From positions 113,356-177,355 of the forward strand of contig CAMYLU010000014.1 of assembly GCA_947259485.1 (NCBI GenBank): 64,000 nucleotides of DNA. Direction: 5' to 3'. The DNA comes from an uncultured Gammaproteobacteria bacterium (GTDB lineage Bacteria; Pseudomonadota; Gammaproteobacteria; GCA-001735895). A program made the translations under genes and the position numbers. Below the pieces are notes generated by a model. That model ran no database searches. It was not told the DNA's origin and saw only the letters and a program-made list of their open reading frames with translations. This document shows, piece by piece, positions 44,254 through 54,155 of this stretch; the stretch's first letter is position 1; each line of letters begins with the position of its first letter.

Positions 44254-45807
44254 CTAGGCCGCGTTTTCATCGGATTGGCTGTCACTACCGACATGCCGTA
44301 CCTCGGTATGTTTTTCACGCACTATCGGATCCTCGCGCACGATCCTGAAAAATCCGGCGAGCTGTAAAATGATGACAAAGGTGAAGGGTATCGCCCCGGT
44401 GATCGCCATGACCTTGGCGACCTTGACACTTTCGGTGACGATAGTGGCAACGGTAATGCCGGCGATGATCAATCCCCAGGTCAGCTTTAACTTGGTCTGC
44501 GGGTTCAAATCACCCTTGCTGGTCATCATGCTGATAACAAACGTACCTGAATCCGCACTCGTCACCAGGAAGATGAAAATCAGGCAGACCGCGAGGAAAT
44601 TCAGCAGCGTGGTACCGGGGAAGTACTCGAAGAAGCCGAACAACGCGCCCGCCACATCGGCGAACACCTTGTCGGCGATGCCACCGGCGCCGAACATCTC
44701 GATATGAATCGCGGCGCCACCGAAAGCGGCAAACCACAGCATGGAAACGATAGTGGGAACGCCGACAACGTAAAGCACAAATTGACGGATAGTTCGGCCG
44801 CGACTGATGCGGGCGATAAAGATACCGACAAAAGGCCCCCAGGCCAGCCACCAGATCAGGTAGGTCAGGGTCCAGCCATGAAACCAGTTCCACGAACCTG
44901 CGGGGGTATAGGCGTAGGTCTTGAACGACATTGGTATCAACTGGATCAGGTAGTCTCCAATAGCATAGATGAAGGATTGAAACAGGTACGCGGTTGGACC
45001 ACCGAACAGCACCACCAGCAAGATCAAGATGGCGACAATCATGTTGATGTTACTCAGTATCTTGATGCCCTTGTCGACCCCGGTGCAGGCTGACAGCAGG
45101 AAGCACACGGTCATGACCGCGATGATGATCATGCTCATGGTGACATCCTGGTCGGTGCCGAAGACCGCACTCATGCCGGAGCGCACCATCAGCGTACCCA
45201 TCGCGAGTGAGCCCGCGAGGCCGAATACGACCGCGATTACCCCGAGAATGTCGGCGGTGTTGCCGATGCTATTAAGAGTACTCTTGCCGAAAACATTCTT
45301 GAATCCTACTCTGATGGGCGTTGATACCATCGATGGCAAACCTAACCTGAAAGTGAAATAGGCCACGGTCAGGGCGCAGCAACCGTAGATAGACCAGGCG
45401 TGAAGACCCCAGTGCAGGTTGGTAATAACCATTGCGTTACGCGCCGCAATTGCGGTTTCAGCTTCGCCAACCGGTGGCGACATGAAGTGATAAATCGGTT
45501 CGGCCACGCCCCAGAACAGCAGTCCCGAACCCATGCCGGCGGCAAACAGCATCGCGATCCACGAACCTGTGCTGAATTCAGGCTCCTCGTCGTCGGCGCC
45601 GAGCTTGATATCACCGTACTTGGTAACGGCCATGAATCCCATAATGACCAGAAAGGCCGTGCATAAAGCCAGGAAATACCAGTCCAACGCGGTGAGCGAG
45701 TAGTTCACTAGCCATTGCGCGGCACCAGTCATCGAGTCCGGATCGGCGACTCCCCAGATGGCGATGGCGGCACATAAAGCCAGTGATATGAGCATTACGG
45801 TATTCAT
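44254..45807 (-). CDS. BCCT family betaine/carnitine/choline-type transporter
   Basis: A 517-residue twelve-helix transporter of the BCCT family. The substrate tryptophan box is WWLAWGPF with W319, W320 and W323, followed by the family signature FIARISRGRTIR. The GMGSG motif (91-95) is typical of the unwound helix 3. The short N- and C-terminal tails do not show the long osmosensing tail of BetP, so a catabolic uptake role is more likely than osmotic control. It is first in an operon with the double binding protein and a universal stress protein. The substrate is probably a quaternary amine or DMSP. Confidence 0.92.
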   Translation of the reverse strand: MNTVMLISLALCAAIAIWGVADPDSMTGAAQWLVNYSLTALDWYFLALCTAFLVIMGFMAVTKYGDIKLGADDEEPEFSTGSWIAMLFAAGMGSGLLFWGVAEPIYHFMSPPVGEAETAIAARNAMVITNLHWGLHAWSIYGCCALTVAYFTFRLGLPSMVSTPIRVGFKNVFGKSTLNSIGNTADILGVIAVVFGLAGSLAMGTLMVRSGMSAVFGTDQDVTMSMIIIAVMTVCFLLSACTGVDKGIKILSNINMIVAILILLVVLFGGPTAYLFQSFIYAIGDYLIQLIPMSFKTYAYTPAGSWNWFHGWTLTYLIWWLAWGPFVGIFIARISRGRTIRQFVLYVVGVPTIVSMLWFAAFGGAAIHIEMFGAGGIADKVFADVAGALFGFFEYFPGTTLLNFLAVCLIFIFLVTSADSGTFVISMMTSKGDLNPQTKLKLTWGLIIAGITVATIVTESVKVAKVMAITGAIPFTFVIILQLAGFFRIVREDPIVREKHTEVRHVGSDSQSDENAA

Positions 45808-45915
45808 ATGGAAGAGACCCCCTCAGTCATGCCTGGTAAGATACAGGCTATTGTTTTAATGAGCCGAGTCAGGTCGTACCTGCTTGTCGAATTTTTAGGC
45901 TCGGCGCATAGATTT

Positions 45916-45941
45916 TATTTGGGCAAGCATAAACCCAAATA
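45916..45941. promoter_or_regulatory. inverted repeat upstream of the BCCT operon
   Basis: TATTTGGG (45916-45923) and CCCAAATA (45934-45941) are perfect 8-base arms around ten bases, 109 bases before the BCCT start. It lies in the only gap on this side and could be an operator or the end of the RidA transcript. Confidence 0.35.
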
Positions 45942-46021
45942 TTGTCGAAGTCTAATCAGGCATCGGCAGGGATATTGCTTTCGCCTGGGAGAGTGCGGGG
46001 GTACTGAACGCAGGCCTGATT

Positions 46022-46369
46022 CTAGCAGGCGGCGATGATGCCGATTTCGACCAGCAAGTCAGGGCTCGCAAGACGGGCCTCGATGCAGGCGCGCGCGGGT
46101 GCATGATCTTCAGGAATCCAGGCATCCCAGACTTCATTCATTTGTGCGAAATGACCCATGCTAGTGAGCCAGATCTGTGCCGAGAGGATCTTGCTGTTGT
46201 CGGAACCGGCTTCGGCCAGCAAGGCATCGATTTTTTGTAACACTTGCTGGGTCTGCTCGCTGATGTCGGCATTCGCGTCATCGGCCACCTGGCCGGCAAG
46301 ATAAACGGTGTCGTCATGAACGACGATCTGGCTCATGCGCTGATTGGTGTGATGGCGGGTGATGCTCAT
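46022..46369 (-). CDS. RidA family enamine/imine deaminase-like protein
   Basis: A 115-residue YjgF/RidA fold protein. [12 protein letters not shown] and the arginine region [20 protein letters not shown] are typical; the arginine in PARACIE corresponds to the residue that binds the substrate carboxylate. RidA proteins hydrolyse reactive enamines, and members placed in catabolic operons often act on specific imines. It lies 20 bases after the M24-type gene and is probably cotranscribed with it, so an imine or enamine may arise in that pathway. Confidence 0.88.
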   Translation of the reverse strand: MSITRHHTNQRMSQIVVHDDTVYLAGQVADDANADISEQTQQVLQKIDALLAEAGSDNSKILSAQIWLTSMGHFAQMNEVWDAWIPEDHAPARACIEARLASPDLLVEIGIIAAC

Positions 46370-46389
46370 GCCTGGCTCCTGCTCAATAT

Positions 46390-47547
46390 TTATCGATTTA
46401 CGGTAAGAATTTTTCGCGGGTACTCGGTAATGTACTCGGTCCCGGTCTCGGTTACCGCAATCGAATCACCGATGCGTCCGCCAAGCCTGCCATCGACGCT
46501 GATACCGCCATCGACCGCGAAAGTCATGCCTGCCTGCAGTATCGTCTTATCACCATGCTTGAGCTCGGGAGACTCGAGGTAGGCCATACCGATGGAACGA
46601 CCGGTGCGATAACCGGTTGCATAACCGCGCTCGCGGTAGACTTCATCGGCGGCCTCGGCTACCGATTCGGCGGTCACACCGGGGCGCATCACCGCGATAG
46701 CCGCCTGTTGCGCATCGATGGCGGCCTGCTGTACCTCGGCCGCCTCATCCGTTACCTCCTTGATGAAGAACATGCGGTCGAAACCCAGTTTGTACTGCTT
46801 GAATTGCGCCATGTTGCAGAAACAGAAGTAAACCGGATCGCCTTTCTCCAGTGGCTTGACGCTAGCACGCCGATGCACCATCGATGTATCCCGCCCCGAT
46901 TGCATGATCTGCAGGTTATGAATCATCGGTGAAATAAACGCCTCCCAGCCTTTGGCGGTCAGAAATCCAGCTGCCTTGCGAGTGCCTGCGTTGATCACGG
47001 CGAGCGCCGCTTCATACTCGGGTCTGCCTTCTCCAAGCGCGTCTTCGGCGGCCTGCATCATCGCACCGGCAATTTCACCAGCCTGCTTCATGACCTCGAT
47101 TTCTTCGGCTGACTTGATCATGCGCATTTCACCGAGCAGCGGCGCAATGTCGTTAAGCTTGAAGCCAGGCATTTGATCATCGAACCAGTTACGCACGATC
47201 GGCGGTAGTGCGGCAATCTCGACACCTGTCTTGCCTGGATCTTTGCCGATGGACTCGGCGAGTACGTTTTCCCAGCGTCTTGCACCGGTATCTTCCCAGG
47301 TGGAAACGTTTTCAACCCAGGTCATGGCGCCGACCATTTCGCTTTCCATCAAAGGGGTAATGACCTGTGGTGGCAGGTCCGGCCGAATCAATAGAAATGT
47401 CGGTCGACCAAATTCGACAGAGAGATAGCCCCAGAATCCCGCGAGGTAGGCAATCGAGCTTTCGTCGGTGATGATGGCGAGGTCAATCCCGGCCTCTCTA
47501 AGGCGGGACTGAAATTCAGTGGTGCGTAGGCGGGCCTGTTCTAGCAT
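46390..47547 (-). CDS. M24-fold (creatinase/prolidase-like) hydrolase lacking most metal ligands
   Basis: A 385-residue pita-bread fold protein with an N-terminal creatinase-N domain (1-145) and an M24 domain (150-380). Of the five metal ligands of aminopeptidase P/prolidase, only D257 (in LGFDRMFF) is clearly kept: the first Asp site reads FCFCN (241-245), the HG site reads TGRSIG, the first Glu is D346 (in FAVDGG) and the last Glu is G360 (in GGRIGDS). H225 (in SMVHRRAS) is retained. This resembles metal-free creatinase, which cleaves C-N bonds in creatine. A peptidase is unlikely. It is upstream of RidA. Confidence 0.8.
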   Translation of the reverse strand: MLEQARLRTTEFQSRLREAGIDLAIITDESSIAYLAGFWGYLSVEFGRPTFLLIRPDLPPQVITPLMESEMVGAMTWVENVSTWEDTGARRWENVLAESIGKDPGKTGVEIAALPPIVRNWFDDQMPGFKLNDIAPLLGEMRMIKSAEEIEVMKQAGEIAGAMMQAAEDALGEGRPEYEAALAVINAGTRKAAGFLTAKGWEAFISPMIHNLQIMQSGRDTSMVHRRASVKPLEKGDPVYFCFCNMAQFKQYKLGFDRMFFIKEVTDEAAEVQQAAIDAQQAAIAVMRPGVTAESVAEAADEVYRERGYATGYRTGRSIGMAYLESPELKHGDKTILQAGMTFAVDGGISVDGRLGGRIGDSIAVTETGTEYITEYPRKILTVNR

Positions 47548-47619
47548 TAGTTATTCTGGATATCGCGATGAGACCGGTGTATATATCATACCGACTCTGC
47601 TTAAGGAAACGATTTTACC

Positions 47620-48387
47620 ATGCCCATCAGTGCCACTATCGCACCCGCTCCCGATGCCATTCGATTCGATGAAGGAAGCCATCCGCGTGCCAAGATCGGT
47701 TACGTGTTGCTGGCGACCGAACAAACCGTGCAGGATGATGTGATCAGGCTGCGACCACAGGGTGTCGGTATTCACTTTACGCGTGCCGCAATTCCCGATT
47801 CGATTACCAATGAGTCCCTCGCCGCGCAGGCCGATCTACTGGCCGATTGCGCCGCCGGATTGCTGCCCGACGGCAGTCTTGACGTGGTTTGTTATGCCTG
47901 CACTTCCGGCAGCCTGGTGATCGGCGAGGAACGCGTTTTTGCCGAGCTCAATCGAGGCGCACCGAATGCAAAAGCAACCTCGTTAATCACCGGTGTAATT
48001 CGAGCATTAACGGAGTTAAAGGCGCATCGGATTGTCGTAGCGACGCCGTATCTCGATGAAGTCAACCAACGCGAGGTGGATTATCTAGAGCAGGCCGGGT
48101 TCGAAGTCATTTCGCTATGCGGGCTGAATCTCGAAAAGGACAGCGATATGGTGCGCGTGGCGCCGGATTACATCACCGAGTTTGCGCTGGCCCAGGACCA
48201 CCCCGATGCGGATGCGATCTTCGTTTCCTGCGGCGCACTGCGCACGCTGGATGTGATCGCTGAAATCGAATCGCGCGCGGGTAAACCCGCGATTTGCAGC
48301 AACCAGGCGATGATCTGGGATTGCCTGCGCCTGGCCGGCATCGAGGACCGCTTCGAAGGCTACGGTTGCTTGTTGTCCGAGCATTGA
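47620..48387 (+). CDS. EutA-like maleate isomerase/Asp-Glu racemase superfamily protein
   Basis: A 255-residue protein of the Asp/Glu racemase superfamily, closest in look to arylmalonate decarboxylase, maleate isomerase and the ectoine utilisation protein EutA. The two catalytic cysteines are C94 (in CYACTSGS) and C204 (in VSCGALRT). EutA sits in ectoine degradation clusters, where M24-type EutD is also found; here an M24 protein is divergent by 72 bases, but EutB, EutC and EutE are missing, so ectoine degradation is only a possibility. The start at 47620 is the first ATG after the gap and leads directly into the fold. Confidence 0.7.
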   Translation: MPISATIAPAPDAIRFDEGSHPRAKIGYVLLATEQTVQDDVIRLRPQGVGIHFTRAAIPDSITNESLAAQADLLADCAAGLLPDGSLDVVCYACTSGSLVIGEERVFAELNRGAPNAKATSLITGVIRALTELKAHRIVVATPYLDEVNQREVDYLEQAGFEVISLCGLNLEKDSDMVRVAPDYITEFALAQDHPDADAIFVSCGALRTLDVIAEIESRAGKPAICSNQAMIWDCLRLAGIEDRFEGYGCLLSEH

Positions 48388-48446
48388 CGGTATTGCCTGC
48401 TTGGTTATTACCGCAGTCGGGCCCCGGGTAACTTAAAGACCAAAAA

Positions 48447-49781
48447 TTAATCGACGCTTGCGCCCTTGCTGCCATCGGTCAGGGTAATTTCGATCTTGTC
48501 ACCAGTCGACAACTGCTTTACCGAGGTAACCAGCTTGTCGTCCTTGCTGATGGTCGCGAAACCTCGTGCCAGTGTTTTGAGAGGACTTAATGTATCGAGG
48601 GATCGACTCTGCAGAGAAAGCTGGTGGCGCGCGAGCAGTAATTTCTGGTGCATCGCGGCCCGGTGGTTTTCAAGCATTCGAAACAGCTTTTCCCGGTGAC
48701 GGTTAATCGTCACCTTTGGGCTGACCTGCACCAGGATCGACTGGCATAAGCGCAGGCGGTGCTGGTCTTCAACCAGCCTGCTGCGCTGTCGCTCGAGTAG
48801 CGACAGGTAAGCGTGATCGAGGCGCAGTGCAAGTTGTGCGAACTGGCGGGTCGGATGTTGCTGGTCCAGCGCCTTGAGCAGGTACTTCAGACGTTCACGG
48901 GAGTTGCCGAGACGTAATTCGAGTTGGCCGAGCAGGCGTGCAATTCGGTCATCGATGCCCTGCATCAGTTCATTGATGTCAGGGGTAATGGTTTCAGCGG
49001 CCACCGATGGCGTAGGTGCGCGCAGATCGGCAACGAAATCTGCGATGGTAAAATCGATTTCATGGCCAACCCCGGTCACGATTGGAATCGGGAACGCGGC
49101 CATGTCTCGTGCCAGCGCCTCGTCATTGAAACTCCACAGATCCTCCAGCGATCCACCGCCGCGTACCAGCAGTACCACGTCGCATTCGCCGTAGTCCGCG
49201 ACCCGCGTTAGCGCCTGTCGAATCTGGGTTGCCGCGGTCTCACCCTGCACGGGGGTCGGAAACACCACCACCGGTATGTGCGGTGCGCGGCGCTCGATGA
49301 CCGATAACACGTCGCGGATAGCGGCACCGGTGGTCGACGTGATCAGCGCGATTTTTTGCGGGTGTTCGGGAAGCGGTTTCTTCATCTCCGTGTCGAACAG
49401 GCCTTCCTGTCCCAGCTGGGCCTTGAGTTGCTCGTAGCGGCGCATCAACTCGCCGACCCCGGAATCCTCGAGATGGTCGACCACCAACTGGAACTCGCCA
49501 CGCGCCTCGTACAAGGTTACCTGGGCCCTGACCAGCACTTTCTGGCCGTTTTGCGGCTGAAAGCCGACGCGGCTGTTGCGCCCGCGAAACATCGCCGCGC
49601 GGCACTGGGCTTTTTCGTCCTTGAGGGTGAAATACCAGTGCCCCGAGGCGGGGCAGGCAAAATTCGAAATCTCGCCTTCAATCCACAGCGTGCCAATGCC
49701 CTGGCCGAGCAGCGTTTTAACTTCGAAATTAAGCGCTGAGACGGTCCAGATGGCCTCTGCGGTGGGTTGAGCAGGTTGCAT
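48447..49781 (-). CDS. xseA: exodeoxyribonuclease VII large subunit
   Basis: A 444-residue XseA. The N-terminal OB fold (VSALNFEVKTLLGQGIGTLW, GHWYFTLKDEKAQCRAAMF) is followed by the catalytic region with TSTTGAAIRDVLSVIERRAP and LLVRGGGSLEDLWSFNDE, and then the long coiled coil (about 270-400) that binds the small XseB subunits. It degrades single-stranded DNA from both ends. It lies back to back with guaB, a common gammaproteobacterial arrangement. No xseB in the window. Confidence 0.95.
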   Translation of the reverse strand: MQPAQPTAEAIWTVSALNFEVKTLLGQGIGTLWIEGEISNFACPASGHWYFTLKDEKAQCRAAMFRGRNSRVGFQPQNGQKVLVRAQVTLYEARGEFQLVVDHLEDSGVGELMRRYEQLKAQLGQEGLFDTEMKKPLPEHPQKIALITSTTGAAIRDVLSVIERRAPHIPVVVFPTPVQGETAATQIRQALTRVADYGECDVVLLVRGGGSLEDLWSFNDEALARDMAAFPIPIVTGVGHEIDFTIADFVADLRAPTPSVAAETITPDINELMQGIDDRIARLLGQLELRLGNSRERLKYLLKALDQQHPTRQFAQLALRLDHAYLSLLERQRSRLVEDQHRLRLCQSILVQVSPKVTINRHREKLFRMLENHRAAMHQKLLLARHQLSLQSRSLDTLSPLKTLARGFATISKDDKLVTSVKQLSTGDKIEITLTDGSKGASVD

Positions 49782-49870
49782 GCAATCGAATCAATTAATA
49801 AATCAGCCATTATTCTAACTTAGTAACCACGATTCCAATAATCTGACTTACGCTCGCGCCCGCATTAATT

Positions 49871-49876
49871 TATAAT
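49871..49876 (+). promoter_or_regulatory. -10 box of guaBA
   Basis: TATAAT lies 30 bases before the guaB ATG at 49907, giving a start near 49883. The -35 region is weak. A GGAG ribosome site precedes the ATG. Confidence 0.5.
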
Positions 49877-49906
49877 CGCTCTTTGCAACAGCCCGTCGGA
49901 GCCATC

Positions 49907-51361
49907 ATGCGTATCAGCCAGGAAGCCCTCACTTTCGACGATGTTTTGCTGGTGCCCGCGAAGTCCGAGATTCTGCCCAACGAAGCAGTGTTGAAAACTC
50001 GCCTGACCCGGGGCATTGATCTAAATATCCCGTTGATTTCAGCCGCGATGGATACGGTAACCGAATCGCGCCTGGCGATCGCAATTGCACAGGAAGGCGG
50101 CATCGGCATCGTCCACAAGAATCTTTCGATCGAGCAACAGGCCGCCGAAGTTGCCGGCGTGAAAAAATATGAAAGCGGCGTCATCAAGGACCCGATTACG
50201 ATCAGCCCGGAGACCCCGGTGCGCGACGTCATCAAGCTAACCCGGGAACGCAAGATTTCCGGTTTGCCGGTTATCGGCAGTGACGGACTGGTTGGCCTTG
50301 TCACCAAGCGCGACCTGCGTTTTGAAACCCATCTCGATCAACCGGTTGCGTCGATTATGACGACCCGCGATAAGCTGGTCACGGTTGGCGAGGGCGCCGA
50401 AAAATCCGAGGTCATCGAACTGTTGCATCGTCACCGCATCGAGCGTGTTCTGGTGGTAAACGAAAAAGGCGACATGAAAGGTATGATTACGGTAAAGGAT
50501 ATAACCAAGTCGAGTGTTCATCCGTTGGCCTGCACCGACGAGTGGGACCGCCTGCGCGTCGGCGCGGCCGTCGGTACCGGTGCTGACACCGATGACCGGG
50601 TGCATGCGCTGGTCGAGGCCGAGGCGGATGTGATCGTGGTCGATACCGCGCATGGTCATTCGCGGGGCGTCCTCGAAAGGGTTGCGTGGATAAAACAGGG
50701 CTTCCCGGAGATCCAGATCATCGGTGGCAATATTGCAACGGCGGAAGCCGCACGGGACCTGGTCGATGCAGGTGCCGATGCGGTCAAGGTCGGTATTGGT
50801 CCGGGATCGATTTGCACAACGCGTATCGTGGCAGGCGTTGGTGTACCGCAGATATCGGCGATCAGCAACGTCGCCGGGGCACTTGAGGGAACCGGGGTAC
50901 CGGTTATTGCCGACGGTGGTATCCGATTTTCCGGAGACGTGGCCAAGGCGATGGTTGCCGGTGCCCATGCAGTCATGATCGGCAGCATGTTTGCCGGTAC
51001 CGAGGAAGCACCGGGCGAGGTTGAATTGTTCCAGGGTCGCTCTTACAAATCCTACCGCGGTATGGGTTCGATTTCGGCGATGCAGAAAGGCTCGAGCGAT
51101 CGTTACTTCCAGGCCGACAGTGCCGATGAGAAACTTGTACCCGAGGGCGTCGAAGGCCGCGTTCCTTTCAAGGGGCCGTTAACGAATACAATCCACCAGT
51201 TGCTGGGCGGGGTGCGTTCAAGCATGGGCTATGTCGGCTGTGGCACCATCGAAGAGTTGCGTACCCGTCCCGAATTCGTTCAGGTCACCAATGCAGGGAT
51301 GCGCGAGTCGCATGTTCACGACGTCACCATCACCAAGGAAGCACCTAACTACCAGGTTTAA
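49907..51361 (+). CDS. guaB: IMP dehydrogenase
   Basis: A 484-residue GuaB that oxidises IMP to XMP with NAD+, the first step to GMP. It starts [18 protein letters not shown], holds a pair of CBS domains at about 95-205 and the catalytic loop [15 protein letters not shown] with the active cysteine. The flap near [18 protein letters not shown] is complete. The start is ATG 49907 with a GGAG site; a TTG eight codons upstream is unlikely. guaA follows after six bases, so the two steps are cotranscribed. Confidence 0.97.
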   Translation: MRISQEALTFDDVLLVPAKSEILPNEAVLKTRLTRGIDLNIPLISAAMDTVTESRLAIAIAQEGGIGIVHKNLSIEQQAAEVAGVKKYESGVIKDPITISPETPVRDVIKLTRERKISGLPVIGSDGLVGLVTKRDLRFETHLDQPVASIMTTRDKLVTVGEGAEKSEVIELLHRHRIERVLVVNEKGDMKGMITVKDITKSSVHPLACTDEWDRLRVGAAVGTGADTDDRVHALVEAEADVIVVDTAHGHSRGVLERVAWIKQGFPEIQIIGGNIATAEAARDLVDAGADAVKVGIGPGSICTTRIVAGVGVPQISAISNVAGALEGTGVPVIADGGIRFSGDVAKAMVAGAHAVMIGSMFAGTEEAPGEVELFQGRSYKSYRGMGSISAMQKGSSDRYFQADSADEKLVPEGVEGRVPFKGPLTNTIHQLLGGVRSSMGYVGCGTIEELRTRPEFVQVTNAGMRESHVHDVTITKEAPNYQV

Positions 51362-51367
51362 ATCCCG

Positions 51368-52942
51368 ATGCGAGACCTGCACGACGACAGAATCCTGATC
51401 CTGGATTTCGGATCGCAATACACCCAGTTAATCGCACGCCGGGTGCGTGAAGCTGGCGTTTACTGCGAAATTTACCCCTGGGATGCCGATATTGCACATA
51501 TTCGTGATTTTGGAGCACGTGGCTTCATTCTATCGGGCGGACCTGAATCAACACTCGAGAATGCCCGGCCCGAAGTACCGCCAGACCTGTTCGAACTTGG
51601 GGTGCCGATACTGGGCATTTGCTACGGCATGCAGGCCATGGCGCAGCAATTGGGCGGGCAAGTGGAAAATGTCGGCAAGTCCGAGTTCGGTTACGCCAGC
51701 GTGCGAGCTCGAGGACACACCGAATTGTTGCGCGATATCCAGGATCACGTCACTGCAGAGGGTCACGGCATGCTGGATGTATGGATGTCGCACGGTGACC
51801 GGGTTGCCAAACTGCCGCCCGGTTTCAAGCTGATGGCGAGTACCGACAGTGCGCCGATTGCCGGTATGGCGGATGAAGAGCGACATATCTACGGCCTGCA
51901 GTTCCATCCCGAAGTGACTCATACCCTGCAGGGCAGTGCAATTTATGCACGCTTTTTACACCAGATTTGTGGCTGCGCTTCCGAATGGACCTCCGCCAAT
52001 ATTATCGATGCCACCATTGCCGATGTTCGTACCCGTGTCGGACAGGACGAAGTTGTGCTCGGGTTATCGGGTGGCGTCGATTCATCGGTTGTCGCGGCGC
52101 TATTGCACAAGGCCATCGGAGAACAACTTACCTGTATATTCGTCGATACCGGGTTGCTGCGTTACCGCGAAGGTGACCAGGTCATGGAACAGTTTGCCGA
52201 TCACATGGGGGTCCATGTGATTCGTGTCGATGCCGAGCAGCGTTTCCTGGAAAAGCTTGCGGGCCTGGGTGATCCGGAACACAAGCGCAAGGCCATCGGC
52301 AACCTGTTTATCGAGATTTTCGAAGAGGAAGCCGAAAAACTGGACAACGCGAAGTGGCTCGCGCAGGGCACGATTTACCCGGATGTTATCGAATCCGCCG
52401 GGGCCGCAACCGGCAAGGCACACTTGATCAAGTCGCATCATAATGTCGGTGGCCTGCCGGAAGAGATGAAACTTGACCTGGTCGAACCGCTGCGTGAACT
52501 GTTCAAGGATGAAGTGCGCCAGATCGGGGTCGAACTCGGTATTCCGCGCGAAATGGTTTATCGGCATCCGTTTCCCGGGCCCGGGCTCGGGGTACGAATC
52601 CTTGGCGAGGTGAAAAAGGAGTATGCCGACACCTTGCGACTTGCGGATCACATCTTTATCGAAGAGTTGCGCAACCACGAATTGTACGACAAGGTTTCGC
52701 AGGCCTTTGTTGTCTTCCTTCCGGTCAAGTCGGTTGGCGTTACCGGTGATGGGCGCCGCTATAACCACGTCGTTAGCCTGCGCGCAGTCGAGACAATCGA
52801 TTTTATGACGGCTCGCTGGGCGGACCTGCCATACCATTTCCTCGATCATGTATCGCGGCGCATCATGAATGAAATCGAGGGTATCTCGCGTGTCGTCTAC
52901 GATATTTCGGGTAAGCCTCCGGGTACCATCGAGTGGGAATAG
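51368..52942 (+). CDS. guaA: GMP synthase (glutamine-hydrolysing)
   Basis: A 524-residue GuaA that aminates XMP to GMP. The N-terminal class I glutaminase carries the catalytic cysteine in GICYGMQ and the His/Glu pair in [10 protein letters not shown]. The ATP-pyrophosphatase domain has the P-loop [14 protein letters not shown]. The C-terminal dimerisation domain ends [15 protein letters not shown], as in all GuaA proteins. It directly follows guaB. Standard length. Confidence 0.97.
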   Translation: MRDLHDDRILILDFGSQYTQLIARRVREAGVYCEIYPWDADIAHIRDFGARGFILSGGPESTLENARPEVPPDLFELGVPILGICYGMQAMAQQLGGQVENVGKSEFGYASVRARGHTELLRDIQDHVTAEGHGMLDVWMSHGDRVAKLPPGFKLMASTDSAPIAGMADEERHIYGLQFHPEVTHTLQGSAIYARFLHQICGCASEWTSANIIDATIADVRTRVGQDEVVLGLSGGVDSSVVAALLHKAIGEQLTCIFVDTGLLRYREGDQVMEQFADHMGVHVIRVDAEQRFLEKLAGLGDPEHKRKAIGNLFIEIFEEEAEKLDNAKWLAQGTIYPDVIESAGAATGKAHLIKSHHNVGGLPEEMKLDLVEPLRELFKDEVRQIGVELGIPREMVYRHPFPGPGLGVRILGEVKKEYADTLRLADHIFIEELRNHELYDKVSQAFVVFLPVKSVGVTGDGRRYNHVVSLRAVETIDFMTARWADLPYHFLDHVSRRIMNEIEGISRVVYDISGKPPGTIEWE

Positions 52943-53004
52943 GCCCGGCAAAGACGGCGTATCCCTGGTTCGTTGATTTGAATTAAGTCGATACAGGCCG
53001 CACG

Positions 53005-53382
53005 ATGCTCGAAAGTATATTTTTGATTTTTCTGTTTCAGCTGGTCGGGGAGATGATACAGAAATTTTTTGAGCTGACGATCCCCGGGCCGGTAATCGGA
53101 TTGGTGTTATTGCTGGTAGCGCTGCTTCTATTTGGCAAATACAGCACATCGGTTAAGACACGACTAGAAAAAGGATTGACCACTACTGCCGAATACCTGT
53201 TGGGACACCTGCCGCTGCTGTTTGTTCCGATTGGCGTCGGCGTGGTGATGCATATCTCGTTTCTGGAAAATCGATTGCTTGCCGTACTGTTCGTGATTTT
53301 CAGCGCCACAGTTTTAAGTATCGGGTTTACCGCATTCGTCATGGAAAAGCTGCAAAACCTGGGTAATCAAAATGACGGATGA
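53005..53382 (+). CDS. lrgA: CidA/LrgA family holin-like membrane protein
   Basis: A 125-residue membrane protein with four helices and the family motif ELTIPGPVIGLVLLLVALLL near residues 24-43, followed by HLPLLFVPIGVGVVMH. It overlaps the LrgB gene by 11 bases. In Staphylococcus LrgAB modulate murein hydrolase activity; in other bacteria pyruvate or glycolate transport is discussed for the pair. Which role holds here cannot be told from the sequence. Confidence 0.88.
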   Translation: MLESIFLIFLFQLVGEMIQKFFELTIPGPVIGLVLLLVALLLFGKYSTSVKTRLEKGLTTTAEYLLGHLPLLFVPIGVGVVMHISFLENRLLAVLFVIFSATVLSIGFTAFVMEKLQNLGNQNDG

Positions 53383-54100
53383 GCAAAGGCTCTACAGCAT
53401 CTGGGTTTATCTTCAGGCGGAACCCTTATTCTGGCTGACGCTGACGATCGGCGCCTATCTGGTCGGGGACTTCTGTTACCGGCGCAGCAACTTGTTTCCG
53501 CTGTTCAATCCCGTTGCGCTGAGCATCATCATCGTCAGCGGGGTACTGTTAATTTTTGATATTCAGTATGAACGCTATTTTGAGGGCGCAAAGTTTATTC
53601 ACTTTTTGCTGGGTCCTGCGACCGTGTCGCTGGCAATTCCCATATACCAGAAATGGGCCCTGATAAAGTCGAATGCGATGCCCATCATTTCGGCCGTGTT
53701 GCTAGGCTCTGTATTTGCAATCCTGATTACCTATCTGCTGGCCCTGGCCTTTTCGCTGGAGCGAGAAATAGTTCTGAGCCTGTTGCCGAGAAGCGTTACG
53801 GCGCCCATTGCGATGGGTATATCCGAGCTGATAGGCGGGATTCCATCGTTGACGGCAATCATAACGATAATTACTGGTATTATCGGCGCCGCGTTTGGTA
53901 CCTTCACGCTCGATTTGTTGCGCGTTAAAAAAATGTCGGCACGTGGATTCGGAATAGGGCTGGCCAGTCATGGCATCGGTACCGCCCGTGCGATGAGCAG
54001 GGATAAAACGGCCGGTGTTTTTGCGGCGGTTGCAATGGGCTTAAGCGGAGTAGTCACCGCCTTGATCGTGCCGCTGATTATTTTTCTACTAAAGATTTGA
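53372..54100 (+). CDS. lrgB: LrgB family membrane protein
   Basis: A 242-residue polytopic protein of the LrgB/CidB/PLGG1 family. Typical blocks are FLLGPATVSLAIPIYQK, LLPRSVTAPIAMGISELIGG and ASHGIGTARAMSRD. It is the partner of the preceding LrgA-type protein and shares its transcript. Plant and bacterial relatives transport glycolate, glycerate or pyruvate. The start at 53372 lies inside the lrgA end, giving a coupled pair. Confidence 0.9.
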   Translation: MTDEQRLYSIWVYLQAEPLFWLTLTIGAYLVGDFCYRRSNLFPLFNPVALSIIIVSGVLLIFDIQYERYFEGAKFIHFLLGPATVSLAIPIYQKWALIKSNAMPIISAVLLGSVFAILITYLLALAFSLEREIVLSLLPRSVTAPIAMGISELIGGIPSLTAIITIITGIIGAAFGTFTLDLLRVKKMSARGFGIGLASHGIGTARAMSRDKTAGVFAAVAMGLSGVVTALIVPLIIFLLKI

Positions 54101-54155
54101 AGTCATGAGCCTTTGACGTATCAGGCTAAATTATCAACTTCGGGATTGTTTTAAA

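Noticed and set aside
46390..47547. DddP DMSP lyase (M24 family)
   Set aside because: It is about 60 residues shorter than DddP and lacks the metal ligands.
52100..53149. Long minus-strand frame of 349 codons across the guaA gene
   Set aside because: It lies almost entirely antisense to guaA, whose motifs are complete; the composition is that of a shadow frame.
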